Origin: Spirochaetia bacterium
Lineage (GTDB): Bacteria; Spirochaetota; Spirochaetia; Sphaerochaetales; Sphaerochaetaceae
NCBI GenBank assembly: GCA_900769955.1
Contig: CAAGIP010000069.1
Span: 1-14,590 of the forward strand
Reading direction: 5' to 3'
DNA: 14,590 nucleotides
Each line of letters starts with the position of its first letter. The stretch's first letter is position 1. This document shows positions 12,437 to 14,590 of this stretch, piece by piece. Under the pieces are notes generated by a model that saw nothing but the letters and a program-made list of their open reading frames with translations, searched no databases and was not told the origin of the DNA. The position numbers and the translations under genes are program-made.

Positions 12437-13771
12437 ATGTTCGATAATATAAGCACTAAATTCTCCTCGATCATGAAGAATCTGTCGGGGAAGGGAAAGA
12501 TCACAGAGAAGAACATCAGGGATGCCGTCGAAGAGATCAGGATGTCCCTGCTCGATGCAGACGTCAATCTCCGTGTGGTCAGACGCTTTATCAACAGTAC
12601 TCTCGAGGAAGCACTCGGAGAGAAGGTTCTCCTTTCAGTTGATCCCGGTCAGCAGTTCACGAAGATCGTCTATGACAAGATGGTGGCACTGCTTGGAGAC
12701 GGTGAGGACCAGAAGCTTAAGCTGAAGGGAAAGGATGCGACCACCATCATCCTTATGATGGGTCTTCAGGGTTCCGGTAAGACCACAACCGCACACAAGC
12801 TTGCACTGAGAATGAAAAAGGAAGGAAGAAAGGTCCTTCTCGTTGCCGCAGACCTTGTAAGGCCTGCCGCCATCACGCAGCTGCAGGTACTCGGTGAGAA
12901 GGTTGACGTAAGGGTCTTCACCATTCCCGGAGAGAAGGATCCCGTAAAGGTAGCCACTGAGGCAGTAAAGACCGCAAAGCATGAGATGTATGACACTGTC
13001 ATCATCGATACAAGCGGAAGAATGCACCTTGACGAGACCCTGATGAAGGAAATTCAGGATATCGCAAGGGCAGTGCGCCCTGATGAGACACTCTTCGTAG
13101 CCGATGCGATGACAGGTCAGAACGCAGTCACGATCGCAAAGGAATTCGAGGAAAAGGTCGGAATTTCCGGTGTAATCCTTTCCAAGTTTGACTCCGATAC
13201 CAGAGGCGGTGCCGCACTCTCACTCAAGAGCGTTGTCGGAAAGCCCATCAAGTTCATCGGTACCGGTGAAAAGAGTGAGGACCTTGAAGTCTTCCATCCT
13301 GACAGAATCGCCTCAAGAATCCTCGGTATGGGTGATGTCGTATCACTTGTCGAGAAGGCTCAGGAAGCATTCGATAAGGAAGAGGCCGAGCGTCTTACGA
13401 AGAAGATGCAGAAGAATACCTTCGATCTTCAGGACTACCTCGACCAGCTCGAGAACATCAACAAGATGGGCTCCGTTGACAAGCTTATCGAAATGATCCC
13501 CGGTGCGAAGGGCAACATCAGTGAGGATGACATCGATCTTAAGGAGATCGAGAGGGAAAAGGCGATCATCAGGTCGATGACGAAGTTCGAGAGGGAAAAC
13601 TACAGGATCGTTGGCCCCTCAAGAAGGAAGAGGATCGCGAAGGGAAGCGGAACCAGCGTTGCGGACGTCAACCGTCTTCTCAAGAAATTTGAAAAGAGCA
13701 AGCTTCTGATGAAGAAGATTGCAGGAAATAAGAAATTACAGGCCAGCATGCTCGGCAAAATGGGCATGTGA
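12437..13771 (+). CDS. ffh: Signal recognition particle GTPase Ffh (SRP54)
   Basis: Ffh binds signal sequences of nascent chains together with 4.5S RNA and docks with FtsY to deliver them to the membrane. The 444-aa length is normal. The N domain spans about 1-95. The G domain has G1 GLQGSGKTTT (109-118), AADLVRPAA (137-145), DTSGR (191-195, usually DTAGR), G4 SKFD (249-252, usually TKxD) and the following DTRGGAALS block. The M domain spans about 300-444 with SRRKRIAKGSG (395-405), the 4.5S RNA-binding region, and several methionines near the end. AGGA lies seven bases before the ATG. It heads an operon with rpsP, khpA and rimM, an order common in spirochaetes and other bacteria. Confidence 0.97.
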   Translation: MFDNISTKFSSIMKNLSGKGKITEKNIRDAVEEIRMSLLDADVNLRVVRRFINSTLEEALGEKVLLSVDPGQQFTKIVYDKMVALLGDGEDQKLKLKGKDATTIILMMGLQGSGKTTTAHKLALRMKKEGRKVLLVAADLVRPAAITQLQVLGEKVDVRVFTIPGEKDPVKVATEAVKTAKHEMYDTVIIDTSGRMHLDETLMKEIQDIARAVRPDETLFVADAMTGQNAVTIAKEFEEKVGISGVILSKFDSDTRGGAALSLKSVVGKPIKFIGTGEKSEDLEVFHPDRIASRILGMGDVVSLVEKAQEAFDKEEAERLTKKMQKNTFDLQDYLDQLENINKMGSVDKLIEMIPGAKGNISEDDIDLKEIEREKAIIRSMTKFERENYRIVGPSRRKRIAKGSGTSVADVNRLLKKFEKSKLLMKKIAGNKKLQASMLGKMGM

Positions 13772-13799
13772 CCTATCAAGCAGAATAAGGAGTAAAGCC

Positions 13800-14066
13800 G
13801 TGAGTGTTAGTATCAGACTAAAACGCTTCGGGTCCAAGAAGAGACCTTACTATCGTGTTGTTGTTATGGACAGCAGAGCTGCCGCAACAAGCAGAACAAT
13901 CGACGAGATCGGAACATACCATCCTGTCGAGGCAGAGGACAGACAGACATCAATCGATGCCGCAAAGGCAGCAGAATGGCTTGCAAAGGGTGCAAATCCT
14001 TCCGCAACAGTCAAAAAGATTCTGAACTCAAAGGGAATTTCTTGTAACCGCACCGTCCAGGGTTGA
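13800..14066 (+). CDS. rpsP: 30S ribosomal protein S16
   Basis: S16 binds 16S rRNA and helps assemble the 30S body. The start is GTG 13800, seven bases after AAGGAG (13787-13792), giving 88 aa beginning MSVSIRLKRFGSKKRPYYRV, a near-standard S16 start. The frame is open further upstream inside ffh, but that part is out of frame with it and is not S16. Conserved blocks are RLKRFGSKKRPYYRVVVMDSR (in two halves), IDEIGTYHPV and the AAEWLAKGANPSATVKKIL helix. It lies 28 bases after the ffh stop and 16 bases before khpA. Confidence 0.97.
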   Translation: MSVSIRLKRFGSKKRPYYRVVVMDSRAAATSRTIDEIGTYHPVEAEDRQTSIDAAKAAEWLAKGANPSATVKKILNSKGISCNRTVQG

Positions 14067-14082
14067 GTCCGGAGGTTCAGTT

Positions 14083-14316
14083 ATGGAGAAGGAACTTGTT
14101 GAATTCGTAGTCAAGAGCCTTGTCGATAACCCCGATGAAGTATCCGTCAATAAAGTTGAAGGTGAGAAATCCACGATTCTTGAGCTCCGCGTGGCTCAGG
14201 ATGACGTAGGTAAAGTCATCGGAAAACAGGGCAGAATTGCAAAAGCGATCAGAACCATTCTTTCCGCCAGCGCAACTAAAGACGGCAAGAGAGCCGTTCT
14301 GGAGATTTTAGACTAA
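14083..14316 (+). CDS. khpA: KH-domain RNA-binding protein KhpA
   Basis: KhpA (YlqC family) is a small single KH-domain RNA-binding protein; in Firmicutes it works with KhpB and affects cell division and RNA levels. The 77-aa size is typical. The KH signature is VGKVIGKQGRIAKAIRTIL, with the GKQG loop at about residues 47-50. GGAGG lies seven bases before the ATG. Its place between rpsP and rimM is the standard one. The role in this organism is inferred from the family only. Confidence 0.93.
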   Translation: MEKELVEFVVKSLVDNPDEVSVNKVEGEKSTILELRVAQDDVGKVIGKQGRIAKAIRTILSASATKDGKRAVLEILD

Positions 14317-14318
14317 CT

Positions 14319-14590
14319 ATGGATAAACAGCTGCTTGCTACCGCCACAGTGGGAAAGACACACGGTGTCGAGGGATTTGTAAAAATCAATTCACTCTCAG
14401 GAGAGTATGATCATCTCCTGAAGCTCGACAGTGCCATACTCGAGACAAAGGACGGGAAACAGGTGGCTGTTTCTGTTGAAGACGTAAAGGTTCATTCTTC
14501 CCAGATACTTTTCCGGTTCGCCGGATATGAAAGCCCTGAGAAGGCACGCTTCCTCTCAGGCTCAGTCATGTACATCCCCCGTGAGAAGGC
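14319..14590 (+). CDS. rimM: Ribosome maturation factor RimM (partial, 3' end outside)
   Basis: RimM binds S19 and helps mature the 30S head. ATG 14319 lies two bases after the khpA stop. The visible 90 codons begin MDKQLLATATVGKTHGVEGF, matching the RimM N-terminal domain start (xVGKxxGxxGxVKI), and continue through FAGYESPEKARFLSGSVMYI, the typical block where residues contact the ribosome (family pattern G..dr..Ae.l.g..l.v). The gene runs off the window. Downstream I would expect trmD and rplS from the usual order. A GGAG inside khpA is 14 bases away, so translation is probably coupled to khpA. Confidence 0.93.
   Translation, partial: MDKQLLATATVGKTHGVEGFVKINSLSGEYDHLLKLDSAILETKDGKQVAVSVEDVKVHSSQILFRFAGYESPEKARFLSGSVMYIPREK

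Overview
The window looks like chromosomal DNA of a spirochaete, probably of the Sphaerochaeta/Treponema side. The basis is gene content rather than any database match. It has a PUR-domain protein of the BpuR type close to rnhB and smc, which I recall as a neighbourhood also found in Borrelia. Its SMC protein is short with no recognisable canonical hinge. The right end has the ffh-rpsP-khpA-rimM translation cluster. The core genes have moderate G+C and mostly good Shine-Dalgarno (SD) sites. The first ~790 bases are more A+T-rich and look accessory.

Layout, left to right. (1) 1-787: A+T-rich region with a minus-strand cluster of three very small ORFs, the middle one a ribbon-helix-helix-like protein; none has a known function. 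(2) 788-2250: tRNA-Thr(CGU) on the minus strand, divergent from an operon of a 78-aa acidic protein and tsaD (overlapping ATGA), ending at a hairpin terminator. (3) 2252-2755: a small unknown minus-strand gene with a strong SD, then divergent tRNA-Gln(CUG) and tRNA-Glu(CUC) with promoter and terminator. (4) 2795-5228: an ABC-F ATPase of the YbiT type overlapping coaX (TGATG), then a long hairpin shared with the converging operon. (5) 5233-7629, minus: two tandem M29 aminopeptidase paralogues, the promoter-distal one with an intact metal site and the promoter-proximal one with most ligands lost. (6) 7693-8868: tRNA-Gly(UCC), a BpuR-like PUR protein and a ZIP metal transporter. (7) 8837-12316: rnhB (minus) divergent from smc (plus, TTG start). 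(8) 12317-14590: promoter, ffh, rpsP, khpA and the start of rimM, which is cut by the window edge.

Most genes are housekeeping: tRNA supply and t6A modification (tsaD), ribosome function (ABC-F ATPase, rpsP, khpA, rimM), protein targeting (ffh), chromosome organisation (smc), RNA removal from DNA (rnhB), coenzyme A synthesis (coaX), peptide turnover and metal uptake. The points most worth a second look are the apparently metal-site-dead M29 paralogue paired with an active one, the SMC without a recognisable hinge, the altered second Walker A of the ABC-F protein, the close coupling of tRNA-Gly to the PUR gene and the small-ORF cluster at the left end. I see no CRISPR array, insertion sequence or prophage.
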